Assembly: GCA_948567375.1 (NCBI GenBank)
Contig: OX419756.1
Coordinates: forward strand, 1,741,001 to 1,805,000
DNA: 64,000 nt
Direction of reading: 5' to 3'
From: Lunularia cruciata
Lineage: Eukaryota; Streptophyta; Marchantiopsida; Lunulariales; Lunulariaceae
The stretch's first letter is position 1. Each line of letters opens with the position of its first letter. A program made the position numbers and the translations under genes. This document shows, piece by piece, positions 43,257 through 56,086 of this stretch. The notes beneath the pieces were generated by a model. The model was not told the DNA's origin. It saw only the letters and a program-made list of their open reading frames with translations, and did not search any database.

Positions 43257-45999
43257 GGTTAGCACAAGAATAGTGATAGTAACACATGTTGCTCCTCTCC
43301 ATATCTCCCCATATCTGCAAAACCACAACCTTTCACATCCCAATTCACATAAGAAAACAATCTCTCTAAACCCTAAAATCTATAAGCTCTCATAATTTTC
43401 AATTTACTTCTCCAAAATTTTCAAATTAAATTCCCATGGAACTTAATCATGGAACTTAATCATGAAAACAAAGAGATTGGAAATGAAAATTCTCAACTTA
43501 TCACTCTCAATGTATAATGATCACTCTAAACCCTAAAAAAGCTAAAAAATTTCATAACTTTTTATTCCATTCTCCATAGTCTTCAATCTAGGTGCCAATG
43601 GAACCGAAATTGAAAAATGAAGAGAATAGACTATTCACTCGAATGCTACATGCTAGAGAGCACTCAGAAATTACAGAAATTGTCTCACGTCTCTCCCTCT
43701 CCTCTCTCGTCTCCACACTCTCCCGCAGCTCCCGCACACTAGTCTCCCAACTCCGAAGTAGAAAATTATAGGGGGAAGAGATTATAGGAAGAGATATAGT
43801 AGGGGGCTTCAAGAACCCCTTTTCGGCTTCCGTAAACTTTGTGTACGGGAGGTCTATTGGATTACGGGACGTGAGAGAGGAATACTTCCATATTACGGGA
43901 GGAACTCCCGTAGAGTCCTGACATTTTACGGGTCATCCTTTACGTGAACTAAACTTTGATGGTATGGGTGTGTAATAGAATTCAGTTATCCAGACAAGTC
44001 AGCTGAAATTCCCCCCTGAAATTATTTTTTCAAAATCTTAAATTTTATGGCAAAATTCATAATCGTTTTTCTTTGGTTTACGACCCGGTTAATAAAATTA
44101 CTTTTGGGAACCATTAATTCCCTTAAAGTTGGTTTTGGACACCCCATAGTGTCTACTGATCTTTTATTTTGAATAATTGTTGAAGAGGTAAAACTATTTG
44201 AAAGTTGCATGACTTAATTTAAGAAGTAATTTTATTTACAAGAAGTAAAACTTTTAACAATGCTTTCACCATTGGAAGAATCTTTCCACATTACCGACCC
44301 TTATGAATATTTTGACGAGGTGGCAATCTTTTCCAGTAAGCACCGGAAAAGGTTACATGTTCAGAATTTTTTTGATTTGCAGGTTGATTCATATAGAAAG
44401 ATTCGCCGTATAACAATTGATCATTATTTACGATAAAACAATTTGCCCGTTATGCTTAAGACTACAAAGAAAATGTATCTTGGACTTTATTTTAAAGATT
44501 CCCTTTAGGAGGGATAAAATGCGATTAAAAGTTTCCACTTAGAAAAAGTAAAACAAGCAAATATTTGACTTTTGACTCACAACTAAAAGAAAACCCAAAG
44601 AAATAATTTTGAGCTTTCAAACCTGCAAGCTTTTTACAGATATGATACTAGCTTGTTCGAGTATCCCAACTTTCTCAAAGGAGTTTTCCAAAGATATTGC
44701 TCTTGGTGGAGAGCTTGGAAGTTTAAGTGATTACTCATGAGTACACAATACTAACCTAAGTCATAATCGAGCCTAGAAACGCCTTCAGGATTATATTCAA
44801 GATATTGTGTGGCCTTCCTTTAAGATATAATTTATTACTTCGAGATGTAAACTCACGCAAAAATGTAAAGTCAAGCGACTTTGAAAAACTCTAGCAATGA
44901 TATTTTATCTTCTTATATGCAAATCTTCTAAATTGAAAAAAAATACAAAATTTTTAGCCTATTTTTCTATCTTCAAAACGTTTCCAGGCTTGAGTTCAGG
45001 CTTTACCTTTGGGTAGAGCCTGAAATTTTACACCCATGGTTTAAGTTGTTCCCGGTAAGCTTGAGCTCCAAATTATTCCAGTATAATCGCTTGCATGTCT
45101 CTCCCTTTGGTTGGAACATCCAAGGATAAGTTGAATTCTCACATAGATATTATGTAAAATACAAGATGTCTGAATGAAGTTATGAATCCCGTAGACATTT
45201 GAGAGGATTTTGGAGATCCAATATCCTTACGACATCTTTAAATATACACATTCCACGACCAATCTACTTTGTATAAGAGCTCTTAAAAAAACAATTCCCT
45301 ATAAATTCCCTTTATTAGATAGCAAGAAATTCCCTTTACTATAGCAAGAAACCGACATCCATCTTACAAAATATATCTTCAATCAACAAGAAAATGAAGA
45401 TGGAAGATGTACTATTATTGATAGGTTTTGCAAGAGAAGAGAAATACACTCCAAGCCCTATCCTTAGATAAAATGAAAAATTCCTTCACAAAAGTTCACC
45501 AATATTTTTATCATTGCAATTCCTCATAAAACTGAACAAATATTATAAAACTTGTATTTTGATAGAATATAGCGCTTATCATTAACTAAACTTGGTTTCC
45601 CACAAATGATCACGACAAAACACTAACTAAATTTGCTATACTTTATATACTATACATTGCACATCAACACTAAGGTAAACCTAAATTTCATGCAAATTCT
45701 TGATTTATCCTCTATATGTTTTTATCTATAAGCCAATTTTCAAATTTAGATCTGGATACAAAGACTATTGCTTCCAATTTTTGTACCATTTATCTCTGGA
45801 TTGTATATTCACTAACTCAAAGTATTCAAATCTAAGATAATGAGAAGATCTTGCATCTATATATAAACAATTTTCAATCCTACTTTTACAAGAGCAACCT
45901 TTTGTAGATGTAGATATAAATATGCCCATATTTATTCCTTCAATAAAGTGGAAATTACACTCCATTATTTCATTGTTAGGTTTTAATATGAAAATCTTA
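43257..45999. other. AT-rich sequence, possible LINE 5' untranslated region, no gene seen
   Basis: Near 43,815-43,960 the motif TTACGGGA or its inverse CCGTAA recurs several times within about 130 bases (for example ATTACGGGAGGAACTCCCGTAG). This could be the LINE 5' untranslated region or another small repeat. From 44,000 on the sequence is AT-rich without a domain signature on either strand. Confidence 0.45.
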
Positions 46000-46265
46000 A
46001 CTTTCTAATATTAGACATATGACACAAAAGATTAGAAATTTAGGATAGTTTGAATACATATTTAAGTTCTTGTATTTGACAAGTTAGACTCTATATCTCA
46101 CAATTAGGTTCTCATGTTGAAGATTTGAGTTCCAATATTGGATATTTAATTAGTTAATTTTTGAGTTCTGATTTGGATATTTAATTCAAATATCGGGCAT
46201 AGAGGTCCAATATTGACCATTTAGATTTTAATGATGCACATTTAAGTTCCACCAATAGACTCCAT
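46000..46265 (+). repeat. Degenerate ~30-bp tandem units (AATATTGGATATTTA-like)
   Basis: Units of the type GAGTTCCAATATTGGATATTTA recur six to eight times with heavy divergence (TTGAGTTCCAATATTGGATATT, GAGTTCTGATTTGGATATTTA, GAGGTCCAATATTGACCATTTA). No coding signal is present. Confidence 0.55.
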
Positions 46266-48447
46266 AATGTCATGGTGCATACATTTTTACAAAATTTGCT
46301 CTTTTTATTAAAGCCCACTCTTGTTTGTAAAGATATGATTAAACAATTTAATTTTTAAGAATGAAATCTTCTTAGTTGAAGTATACTTCAGAGTTATGTT
46401 TTTTTTATGCAACTATAGAATGGAAGAAGCACAAAGCCAAAGCGTTTGGAAGGAAGGATTCAAAGAAGTTGAGCTTGAAGGATGGTGGGAGGCAAAGAAC
46501 TCAAGTCCAAATACCTTCATACCCAAACACCTTTGTATCCAAAAATCATACAAAAACTCAAATATGCCACTACCTAGATAAAGAATTGCTGCCAAAGACT
46601 TTTCACATTTAGCAAGAAAATGCTTTGCATATGCAGAAAAAGACTAGTCACCAAGGGTCTCATAGGTGTGGAGAAAGACTAATCATTGTCCATTGAGGGC
46701 TTTGCATGTGTGGAGAGAGAGTGCCACCAAGTACTCAATCATTAAAGAATGATGACTAAAAAATCTAGCTATAAAACCAAATGCACATTGATCAATTTTT
46801 CTTTTCACATAATAATCTCATTCTTAGATTTGAGTGAGCTCAAAATTTCCAAGTGTTAGAAAGCCTTTATAGTTATCACAACCTTTATACTTGTCTATCT
46901 TTCATCTTTGGACCCAATCTAAAGTTGATAGGAAACATGGTGTTTGTTCTATAACATGCATTTGTGCATCTATGTGCTATTGTGATATTTAGTTTGGTAT
47001 TATATGTACTTGAGAGATATTATTTATATAAAGATAAAGGATGATTTTATATTATCCATGATTGGCTAAAGTTAGTCATAGCTAAGATAGAGGGGACCCT
47101 ACTTTAGTGGAAGTAGATGAGAACTACTATTTTGGATTCTAGAGTGTTGACTTGGTATTATTCCTAGATGTTTGGCTTTGACGAAAGAATTAAAAACACT
47201 TGGACCCACAAGCCTCTTTTTTTTGGATTCTTCTACAGTCCAAGGATATCCCATGTGAAAAAATCCTTGACTTAGTGGTTCAGTCAAGATAAAATTACAT
47301 GCTTAGGAGAATATTCCAATGAGTATGGATATTCCTTTAACTCTTTAATTTTATTTGAATTTTACCTAGTAACTTGAGTTATTCCAATAATTAGTAACTT
47401 TGGTGTGTAACTATTTCACAAGTATATAAACTAAGAGTGAGAGGTAATTATTACCCTTTCATTAGCAATTATCTCTCTCTCATTAGGTTCTCTAGTGAGT
47501 AATGGTTTGAGTCTTGGAGTAGGATTATGATGGAGTTATTTGTGTTTTAGTCTATGGTGTGTTACCATAATAGCCATCAGAGTTTCATCCTAAGTGAGAG
47601 ATATGCCGGCTCACAATTTTTGGTTCCATTGTCAAGACTTCTATAGAAGGCAAGATAATATTTTTTGTACAATTCTATATTAGGCAAAAGGAGGCTATGA
47701 GAGCTCACTTGGAGAGAACATTAGGGGAGTAAAGGGTTGAACTTATGTTAGATAACCAAGATCCATTTTTGTACCCTTTAGTTCATTATGATTTCTTTGA
47801 GTTGATTTTGTATATCTTGTACACATTAGAGGATTTGGAGAGATTCTGTAAGGTGGATTGCAGATTTTTGGGGATTACGGTGATTTTGGGCAAAACCTCA
47901 AGTTTTATATCTGAACTTGAGATTTTCACAAAGGATACCTTGGATTATTTGTTAGTTGAGACACTTGAAATTATTGTAAGGGCTGCTACACGCATTGAGC
48001 TAGATATTTTGGAAGGTGGTAGGGTAAATTGTTCATTCAAACTATATACTCTCTAGAATTTTGTATAGAATTTACCATTTCTTCAGTTTTTGTTGGATTT
48101 CTTTAAAATTTCCAAGAAAATTCAGTGAATTTCATTCTACTTTTTGGCCCAAGAATCAAGGAGATATCATTCTTGTGCAAGAAATTGAGTTTTTAAAGTG
48201 AATGGGATGGTTTTTGGATCAAATCTAAAATATGTGTGTTGAATAGAAAGGTGGTTAGGCCAAATAGTTCAATAGAAAGATCTGAAAATTTTCAAAAGAT
48301 GATTCCTTGAGGTCTTGATTAGGTGTGAAAAATTTCAAAGGATTGTAACATACCAGTTGAGAGAACTTAGTGACATTGTGAGAAGTGGTCAATTTTGAAG
48401 AATTGAGATCTCATACATGAGGAATGTGAGAGCAACCAAAAGCATAT
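46266..48447. other. No recognisable gene
   Basis: AT-rich sequence with short open stretches. One of 103 codons (47,745-48,056) has a Leu/Ile-rich product with no motif; it may belong to the decayed gypsy element that shows RT sequence at 51,020. Confidence 0.4.
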
Positions 48448-48945
48448 TTGAGTGTTAAGACTCATCTTGGGAACAAGGACGGTCACCAAGAGTGGAAGTT
48501 GAAGCTATGCAAGGTTCCCCAAGAGTTTGAGGTGATTGTAGGGGTGGATTTGAGGAAAATGGAGTTTAGAATAGAATTTGAGGAGAGTGTTGAGAGGATC
48601 CAAAAACATACACTACTTGGAAGAAAGAGTGATTATAAGTGTTTTTTATGGAGAGAGAAGGGAAACAAGGAAAGTTCATATCCATTGACATTTGAGAGAA
48701 AGAGATTGAGGGAAAAGAGAGGCTTACTTGACTTGGGTTTGCATGTTGGACCTTCTTCATCAAGGGGAGGGAGGAGATCTAAGACCAAGGAGTTATGTGA
48801 GGTTTGTGGAGTGGAAGGACTTCCAAAAGGACATGAGTGTAATGGAGTTACAACCTTTTTGGAGACTTTGGTGAAGGATCTTGGAGAGAGTATTAGTATA
48901 GCTACAAAAATACTACCACCTTCATCAATTAGTTTGCAAGATTAA
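48448..48945 (+). CDS. Unrecognised 165-codon open frame with CXXC...HXC motif
   Basis: The frame gives a charged protein; its first ATG-type start is uncertain, and the first internal Met follows within about 35 codons. It has a Lys/Arg/Glu-rich middle, a RGGRRSK patch and CEVCGVEGLPKGHEC near residue 120, which could bind a metal. It stands 200 bases before a Gag-like stretch of a decayed gypsy element, so it may be a retrotransposon leader or Gag remnant, not a host gene. No family was recognised. Confidence 0.3.
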   Translation: MSVKTHLGNKDGHQEWKLKLCKVPQEFEVIVGVDLRKMEFRIEFEESVERIQKHTLLGRKSDYKCFLWREKGNKESSYPLTFERKRLREKRGLLDLGLHVGPSSSRGGRRSKTKELCEVCGVEGLPKGHECNGVTTFLETLVKDLGESISIATKILPPSSISLQD

Positions 48946-49164
48946 TGATGGAGATAATCTTTCAATTTATGGATAAACTATCCATGAGGGTTTGAGTAAT
49001 ATGCACTCTAAGATTTAATATTTCTATAGAAATCTTGGAGCAACCTGAAATTTTTTTGTTCTCTAGATTACTCTCAAATGGTGTTAGTCATGTATATACT
49101 CTATTATTTATAGAGTGAGAGAAAAGAAAAAAAAAGATTGAGAGAAAAGAGAAAGATAGTCAGG

Positions 49165-49420
49165 GGCTAAGATGGATAAACCTTCTAGTTTTCTTTGGCA
49201 AAGATATGGAAGCCTTTGTGAAAGCCTTTGTGAAAGATTTCAAGAGAGCTTGCATAAGAAACAATGAGAGAAGGAAGAATGAGTGGACCTTATTATCACT
49301 AAATTTCTTTGAATATGCAGCCCTTACATGGTATGAGTCATAATACCAAAAGAGAGAGAAGAGATGGGCAAGAAAGGTGTTTGAATTCCTAATACCAATC
49401 TTCTTACCCAATCATTCAGC
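49165..49420 (+). pseudogene. Gypsy G2 Gag-like remnant
   Basis: A plus-strand reading gives FVKDFKRACIRNN, then WTLLSLNFFEYAALTWYES. This resembles the retrotransposon Gag pattern of a helix followed by A-x-x-WY. It has a stop after the WYES segment. The assignment is tentative and rests on this pattern and on the same-strand RT at 51,020. Confidence 0.4.
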
Positions 49421-51019
49421 TGAATCAACAAAATGTGGGCAACCATAATCATCAATGCTTAGACATGGATCATAATTGTGAATTAGGGATGTTTGTTATA
49501 TCAAAGTATTAGGAAGCTTTCCCAAAGCCATAGTCAAACAAGTTAATATGCTTGGATTTGTTGTGTCCTCTATCATGTGTATTGACATCATAACTTATCA
49601 ACTCTAGAGGAAATCAAGGAGTGTGAAAGTTAGGAAGAAGTTTGGAAGGGATTCAAGGAGGTTCTCCCAATGGAAAGGGAGGAATACTCCAATCCAAGCC
49701 TCTCTTTGAAAATGTCCTTGACTTGGAGTATTCCTCCTTGTGTGCTCCATGCAAATTTACACAATATCAAGATCATATTAGTTAGGTTAACCTCCCATAA
49801 AGGCCCAATTGAAAATGGTAATTGCACCTTGATGGAAACTAAGGACAATGCAAAGAAGAGGCATTACTCTTTAAGCAACTACTATTGGTAGAAGGTATAA
49901 AATCCATCCAATCTATTGGAGAAGGAGACAAGGAGAGGAAGGAGCATACGGATCACATTACCAAGGTTGTTGATCAATCACTAGCTCCTTCTCCAATCCC
50001 CAACTTACTTTGGAGGAAGAAGAGGAAGAAGTGTGGTCAAATTGTGTCAAATAGAAGGAGTTCAAGCTTAATTTGTATGCTACAACAAAGGAAGTGCCCA
50101 AAAAGGACAAAGGGTCATAATTAGGAGGACCAAATTCTTGGCTAAGTAATGATTGGTTAGTAGTAATGGTAGCAAGATCAAAACCTTGTAATTAATTGTC
50201 TCCATGTGATCAATATATATTACTAAAAATATATGTATGCCATGTAGAAGGGAGATAAGATTGTAGGACCTTAAGTTAGATTGTTAGTGCCATAAATATA
50301 AGTCCATGACATGGAGTGATTAGTTGTATAGACAAATTCCAACACATCTAAGTATGGGAGTGGTGGTTTAGCCTTGACCAAAAGTGGTAAGTCATCATTA
50401 CAATAGGAAGTAGCGGTTAGTGAAGGGACTTGTCAAGCTCTCCTTTTCAAAAAAATAGTTGCCTAGTTAAATTTGCAAGATTTTGGTAGAGTGTATTCCT
50501 CCTTTTGGTTCTGATTGACTTCCTATTATTCCAGGTGGTAGGGGTAAGCCCAATAGACACCCAAGTTGGCACACCAAGAATAAGAGATGAATTGGTGGTT
50601 TAGTTTGGTTTAGTATTTAAGCAAGGGGAGGTAGTCCTATCATATTTTTAGCTAGTATGTGTATCATGTAGTGGATTAGGATCATAGTAACAAGCTTATC
50701 CAAGATTTGAAGGCTTAATAGTAAGATTCCAAAGAGTACTAAGAAATGTAGTGGGTAAACAAGAAGTTGGTTCATAGTTTAGTCTAAAACCAATTGACAT
50801 TCAGATTTTGTAATGTATTCTATGGATAATATGAGTCATGAGTGAGTCATGTTGAAGGAGTCATCAACCTTGATGATTGTCAAGAAGTTGCTTTGGGTGA
50901 AGGAAAAATCTTAAAATTTTTGAAGATAGTCACTTTGGAAGAATTGGTAGGATACACTACCCTATTTATAGAATTCTAGGATGTATTGGCCTGGTCTGTT
51001 GATCAAATTTCGGGTATTC
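49421..51019. other. Decayed sequence between G2 Gag-like and RT pieces
   Basis: There is no recognisable domain. An 80-codon Lys/Arg-rich stretch lies at 49,885-50,124. It probably held the rest of Gag and the protease of G2, but no D-T/S-G motif was found. Confidence 0.35.
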
Positions 51020-51405
51020 CACAAGAATTTGGAGAACACTAGATTGGTTTGGCTGAAGGTGCAGTTCCGGTTTGGCAAAGACAGTATCGCTTGAACCCAA
51101 AGTAGTTGCTCTTGGTAAAAGATGAGATCAACAAGTACATAGTGGCCGGAATAATCTTTCCTATCTTAAGCAGTGAGTCTGTCTCACCCATTGTCATTGT
51201 CCCAAAGAAGAAAAATAGGAAAATTTAAGTGTGCCAAGATTTTTGCAAGTTGATTGTAGTTACAAGGAAGGATCATCATCCCTTGCCTTTTACCAGTAAA
51301 ATTTTGGACCAAGTAGCTGGTCATCCTTGCTACAGTTTCCTAGATGGATTTTCAGGGTATAATCAATTATCCATCCAAGAAGAGGACAAGGATAAAACTA
51401 TGATT
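51020..51405 (+). pseudogene. Gypsy G2 reverse transcriptase remnant
   Basis: The reading gives VRQRQYRLNPK-like sequence, LLVKDEINKYIVAGIIF, SPIVIVPKKKNRKI, VCQDFCKLIVVTRKDHHPLP and GHPCYSFLDGFSGYNQLSI. These are RT motifs 1 to A of a Ty3/gypsy subgroup distinct from G1 and D: it has SFLDGFSGYNQ where D1 has STLDL. Similarity stops abruptly after EEDKDKT at about 51,405, a truncation point. One stop (TAA) breaks the frame at 51,226. Confidence 0.85.
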
Positions 51406-52928
51406 GATCTGCTTCTCCTCCTACAATTTGGACATCTTTTTTCTTAATATATATTCTTCATTGATCTCCTTCCTCAAGGCCTGACTTTCTTCCTTGAGTT
51501 TGGCTGCCTTTTGCACCAAGTTTGTACTTTGTTTCCCTATCTCCAAATGTTGGACACAAATGTCTTGCAATTTTTCCCTTGCCTTTATCTTTTCTTCAAC
51601 TCCTATTTGCTCAAGTTGGTGAAGATGTTAGACAAGAATCACATAGTCTCTGATTTCCTTGTTGAATTCTGCATAGAAAAGAAGAAGCTACTCTATCAGT
51701 CAAGAGCAAAGTCCATCTTGTGAACTATTAATTAGGAAAGAGGCACTACTATGATCTGCCTAACCTCCTTCTTGCTCAAGCTTTCTCCTCTCTTGGTCTT
51801 GAATGAGGTTGAGGGCACACTCTTTGCTCTCTCAATGTCTACAAAGACAATTGGCACCCACTGCTTAGATATTGGTTTGGCTAGGGCGGTGTCTTTGTCA
51901 TAGAAAATCCTCTTTTTTTTGCCTTTGATTGAGTTGGTGAAGCTTGTCTTTGGCCTAGAGAGCAACATCATCTTGACCCAAACATGCATCTTCCACCTCA
52001 AGTATTTCTTCTACACAAAGGATGCCTTCTTCTCTTAACTCTACATCTCATATGGTTGGGAATAAAGGAGATTGCATCATCCCTAAACCCTCTACCATGC
52101 TTTTCTTGGAAGGGTTGGATCATGGTCATAATGCCTAGGGGTGGGTGTTTGTAACTACTATTGACAATCTATAGTTTGGGGAGAAGTTGGGGCTGGGATG
52201 AGTTGTACTCCTCCACCTTCACAATCTTCTATTGTGTCCTTGTCAGATGATATGGCAATCCATGTGAAGGATTTCTCACTTGTCATGGGCATAGGATCCA
52301 GCTATGGTCCTGCCGCTTCTTCTTCATGTCCTCTTCTTCCTCCTACAAGTAGATTCTCCTTGTCCGCTTTGTGGCCTTTGCCTTTAGCCTAGCAGAAGTA
52401 GCATTTCTTGAGTATCAGCTTGTAGTAATTTCCTTTGCTTTTGCTTCTCAAAACCTGGATGTTATAGGATTCCTTTACCTCCATGTATTTCCATCTGCAA
52501 GCAAACTATACATCCACCTATGCGTATTGTATACCATTAGTGCTCTCTTTCGAGGCTTATCAAAATGTCCTTCCAAGAAGAAGTGGTCAGGGTGCTTCTT
52601 CTCTTCTTCAGCAATCCCATGCCTAGGTAGAAATGGACAATGAAGGGAGAGATGAGAGTTACTTTACCTTCTTCATTCATTGATCCTCCAAGTTGTCTCA
52701 TTCTAGCCCAAAACATTGCTACCCAATTCACAAGTCTTCCTTGGTACAAGTACTCAAAGAATACAGCATGGCTATTGTTTGAATAAGTTTTTTGTTTGGA
52801 CTTGAATAGCTTCATAGCCAACTCTACCAAGATCCTTCTAAGAGGATCATTATTTCTAGGGATAGATCAACAATTGTTGGTCTTCTTGTAACAAAAGGTA
52901 GACTTGAATTTGGCCTCAAAGGTCAAAT
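51406..52928. other. No recognised gene
   Basis: Two minus-strand open stretches (52,001-51,732 and 52,830-52,537, about 90-97 codons) are Lys- and Ser-rich, with no known motif. They could be parts of one decayed element on the minus strand truncating G2, but no terminal repeat or domain supports this. Confidence 0.35.
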
Positions 52929-53692
52929 TGTAATGTTCCAAGGATAGTAGAGAAATAAAAAATAAGAGAACAAAAGTTTTACACTCAAACTTTGATGCCC
53001 CAGAGGAGCACCTTGGCTTTATTATATAGCAAAATAGAGACACTCAATAGAAGCATAACCCTTGGATCAAATACATAGATTTGTGATATATCATTGATCT
53101 CTACCCTCATTAGATGCATGCATGGGTGACATGTTGGATCTGGTCCTATCTGGTTGGTCAAACTAGTGTCAGACTTGGTCTTGTCTGGTTGGTCAAACCA
53201 GTGTTGACTAAACGGAATCTTTAGGGAATCTTCTTGTAGGAATCTCTAAATCATATAGGTGAGGTACCATTGGAAAGATCTTGATGAAAAAATTTGGGGG
53301 GGAGAAGGCCAAATTGTTCTTCCTTGGGGAGAATCTGCCCATTTTTAAGGTCTAATTCATCCATTTAGGCCCTAAAAAATTGCCTTAGGCATATTTTGGT
53401 TTTTGCCCTATTAGTGGAAGTACCCTTTTGGTGATACCTATTTTTGATATATTTAGTCCATCATGCATAAAATCCTTCTAGATATTACCAAACTAAATTT
53501 CACTTCTAGATCATATGTCTAGCTATTGGTTCTAAGGTTTTCAAGTTTGTTTTGGTTTCTACCCTATTAATAGAAGTACTCTTTTGATTATACCTCTATC
53601 TGATCTACCTGGCGCATCACGTATAACATTCTTCAAGATGTAACCAAATCAAATTTCATCTCTAGATCATATGTCTAGCTATTGGTATTACA
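52929..53692 (+). repeat. Solo LTR S1 with 5-bp target duplication
   Basis: This 764-bp repeat begins TGTAATGTTCCAAGG and ends GGTATTACA (TG...CA, with TGTAAT/ATTACA inverted ends). It is flanked by CAAAT at 52,924-52,928 and 53,693-53,697. It matches 54,235-54,971 and 55,480-56,081, all in the same orientation. No internal sequence is attached, so it is a solo LTR. Confidence 0.88.
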
Positions 53693-53697
53693 CAAAT

Positions 53698-54234
53698 CTG
53701 GTCTAGTCCATATGCTATTAGGAGTCATGCCATATGGGGGTGAATGACTAGGCCCTAACACTTTCTGCCAATGCTCTTTGTCCAGGTAACAAGATTCAGG
53801 ATCTTGGTTGTCACAAATTTCATGCAACATAGCGTGGGATAACTCAATTCCCAATTCAATAGCAAGAAGTTGAGCTTCTTGTTGCAAACCATCTCTTGGG
53901 ATATAGACCCCACTTGACTAATCTAGGGGACTTGATTATGAATTTTGGAGCTCTATACATCCTTTGTGGCACATGCAATGTAGCTACTTCCTTTCCTTTC
54001 TGCCCCTTCATCATTCTACACTCTTGTTTACCCTTTCACTTTCTCTTTGCATAGTCACTCTCTCTTGAAAAGCACAAGTTCAGACAAAGGTTCTTTGCAT
54101 GGGAGAAGGTAGCACAACTGAACTACCCTAGAAAATTCTTCAAAAAGTAAAGAGATTTCAAGTTCTAGACAAACATTTATCTTATGAGTTCAACCATTAC
54201 AACCATTTGGTAAGCATGCCCTTTGGTGAGTCAT
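53698..54234. other. Spacer between solo LTRs, no gene seen
   Basis: Short stretch without recognisable coding sequence; a 70-codon minus-strand frame reaching into S1 is not supported. Confidence 0.4.
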
Positions 54235-54971
54235 TGTAATACTTCAAGGACAAGAGAACTCTTCAAGAGAGAAAACACAGATTTCACACTCATTCCTCCG
54301 ATGCCCCAAAGTAGCACCTTCTCTTTATTATATAGCAAAGGGGATCCCCTCAAAGGAAGCTCCACCCTTGGATCAGATACATGGATTGGTGACCTATCAG
54401 CATGCTCCATCCTTGGATTAGTTGTTTGGATGGGTGGCATGTCAATCCTTGTCCTAACTAGTTGGTCAAATGGGTTTGACCAAAGGGAATCTTTAGAGAA
54501 TACTCTTGTAGGAAGCTCAAAATTGCATGGGTAAGGTACCATTGGAAGCTCTCAATGAGACAAATCATGGGGGAAGAAGGCAAGCTTTTTCCTCTTGATG
54601 GGGGGAATCTTCCATTTTTGAGGCCTAGTTCATTAGTTTAGGTCTCCAAAAATGGCTATAAAGTTTTCAAGTTATTTTTGGCTTTTGCCTTATTAGTAGA
54701 AGTTCTCTTTTTGGTGATACCTCTATCTGATCTACATTCTCCATCATGTGTAACATTCCTTCCATATGTCAACACCCCAAGTTTCACCTCTAGATCATAT
54801 GCCTAGCTATTGATTCTAAAGTTTCCAAGCATGTTTCTATTTCTGGCCTATTAGTAGAAGTACTCTTTTGGTGACACCTATAGCTTATCTACTTAGTTCA
54901 TCATATATAACATGCTTACAAATGTTACCAAACGAAATTTCATCTCTAGATCATCTAGCTATTGGTATACA
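54235..54971 (+). repeat. Solo LTR S2, same family
   Basis: It begins TGTAATACTTCAAGGAC and ends near GGTATACA. A clear copy of the S1/S3 repeat over about 740 bases, including the GATGCCCCAAAGTAGCACCTT and CTTATTATATAGCAAAG-like segments. No target duplication was found (GTCAT left, ACTAG right), so an end may be altered or a rearrangement may have occurred. Confidence 0.82.
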
Positions 54972-55479
54972 ACTAGCACGACTTGCACATGTGAGTGTTT
55001 AGCCCAACCAAAGAATCTCAATTATGGTTCTTGATCTGTTGGTACCATCTTTATATGGGTCACTTCAAGCCAAGGGAATTCCAAGGTGAATGTATTTTGG
55101 CCAAAGGTCTTCCCAAGACAAAGGTATGCCTTCAAGGCAAAGACATTCCAAGATGAATAGCTCTCTCACCAAAGGTTGTCTTGGTTGACCATTTTCTCCT
55201 ATTTTTTTACCAAATGAATATTCCTATACTTTGCCTAGCTAGAATCTATAGAAAAACCAAAAACATTACTCCATACAAAGGTATTGCATCACACATCTAT
55301 CCAAATGATGTTGTGGTTTCATTTTAATTCTTTTTTTAGCTAAGCTATTAGTATACAAATGTGTTGCCCCAATCTCTTCTTTACTATTGCTATATTGATA
55401 TTTGGGTTGTAACCTATCAACTTGTACTTTACTATCATTTGAAGATGATTTCTCTACAAACTCATCTTTGCCATCTATA
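54972..55479. other. Spacer between solo LTRs, no gene seen
   Basis: About 500 bases without recognisable coding sequence or similarity to the spacer on the other side of S2. Confidence 0.4.
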
Positions 55480-56081
55480 TGTACTACTCCAAGGACAAGA
55501 AAACCCCTAAGAAAAACACAAGAGAGAAAACACAAAGCTTCATGCTCAATACTTCGATGTCCCAAAGAGGCACCTTGCCTTAATTATATACCAAAGAGGA
55601 TCTCCTTAGAGGAAGTTCCACCCTTCGATCAAATACATGGATTTGTGATATGTCAATGAGCCCCACTCTTAGATTTGTTGTATGTATGGATGGATGACAT
55701 GTTGGTCCTTGTCCTATCTGGTTGGTGAAATAGGTTTGATTAGAAGAAATCTTTAGAGAATATTCCTATAGGAAGCTTAGAATGGCATGGGTGAGGTATC
55801 ATTGGAAAGGTTTTGATAAGACAAACAATGGGGAGAGAAGGCAAGCCTTTTCCTCCAAGGTGAAAAAATTTATTTTATTTTTAGAGCCTAATTCATCCAT
55901 TTAGGCTTCCAAAATTGGCTTCAAAGTGTTCAAGATACTTTTGGCTCTTGTTATATTAGTGGAAGTACTTTTATGGTGACACTACTATTTGATCTACTTA
56001 GTCTATCATATATAACATTCTTCTAGATGTTACCAAGCTAATTTGCATCTCTTGATGATATGTTTAGCTATAAGTATTACA
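55480..56081 (+). repeat. Solo LTR S3, same family, with 5-bp target duplication
   Basis: It begins TGTACTACTCCAAGG and ends AAGTATTACA. It is flanked by CTATA at 55,475-55,479 and 56,082-56,086. At 602 bp it is shorter than S1, with internal deletions. Confidence 0.88.
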
Positions 56082-56086
56082 CTATA

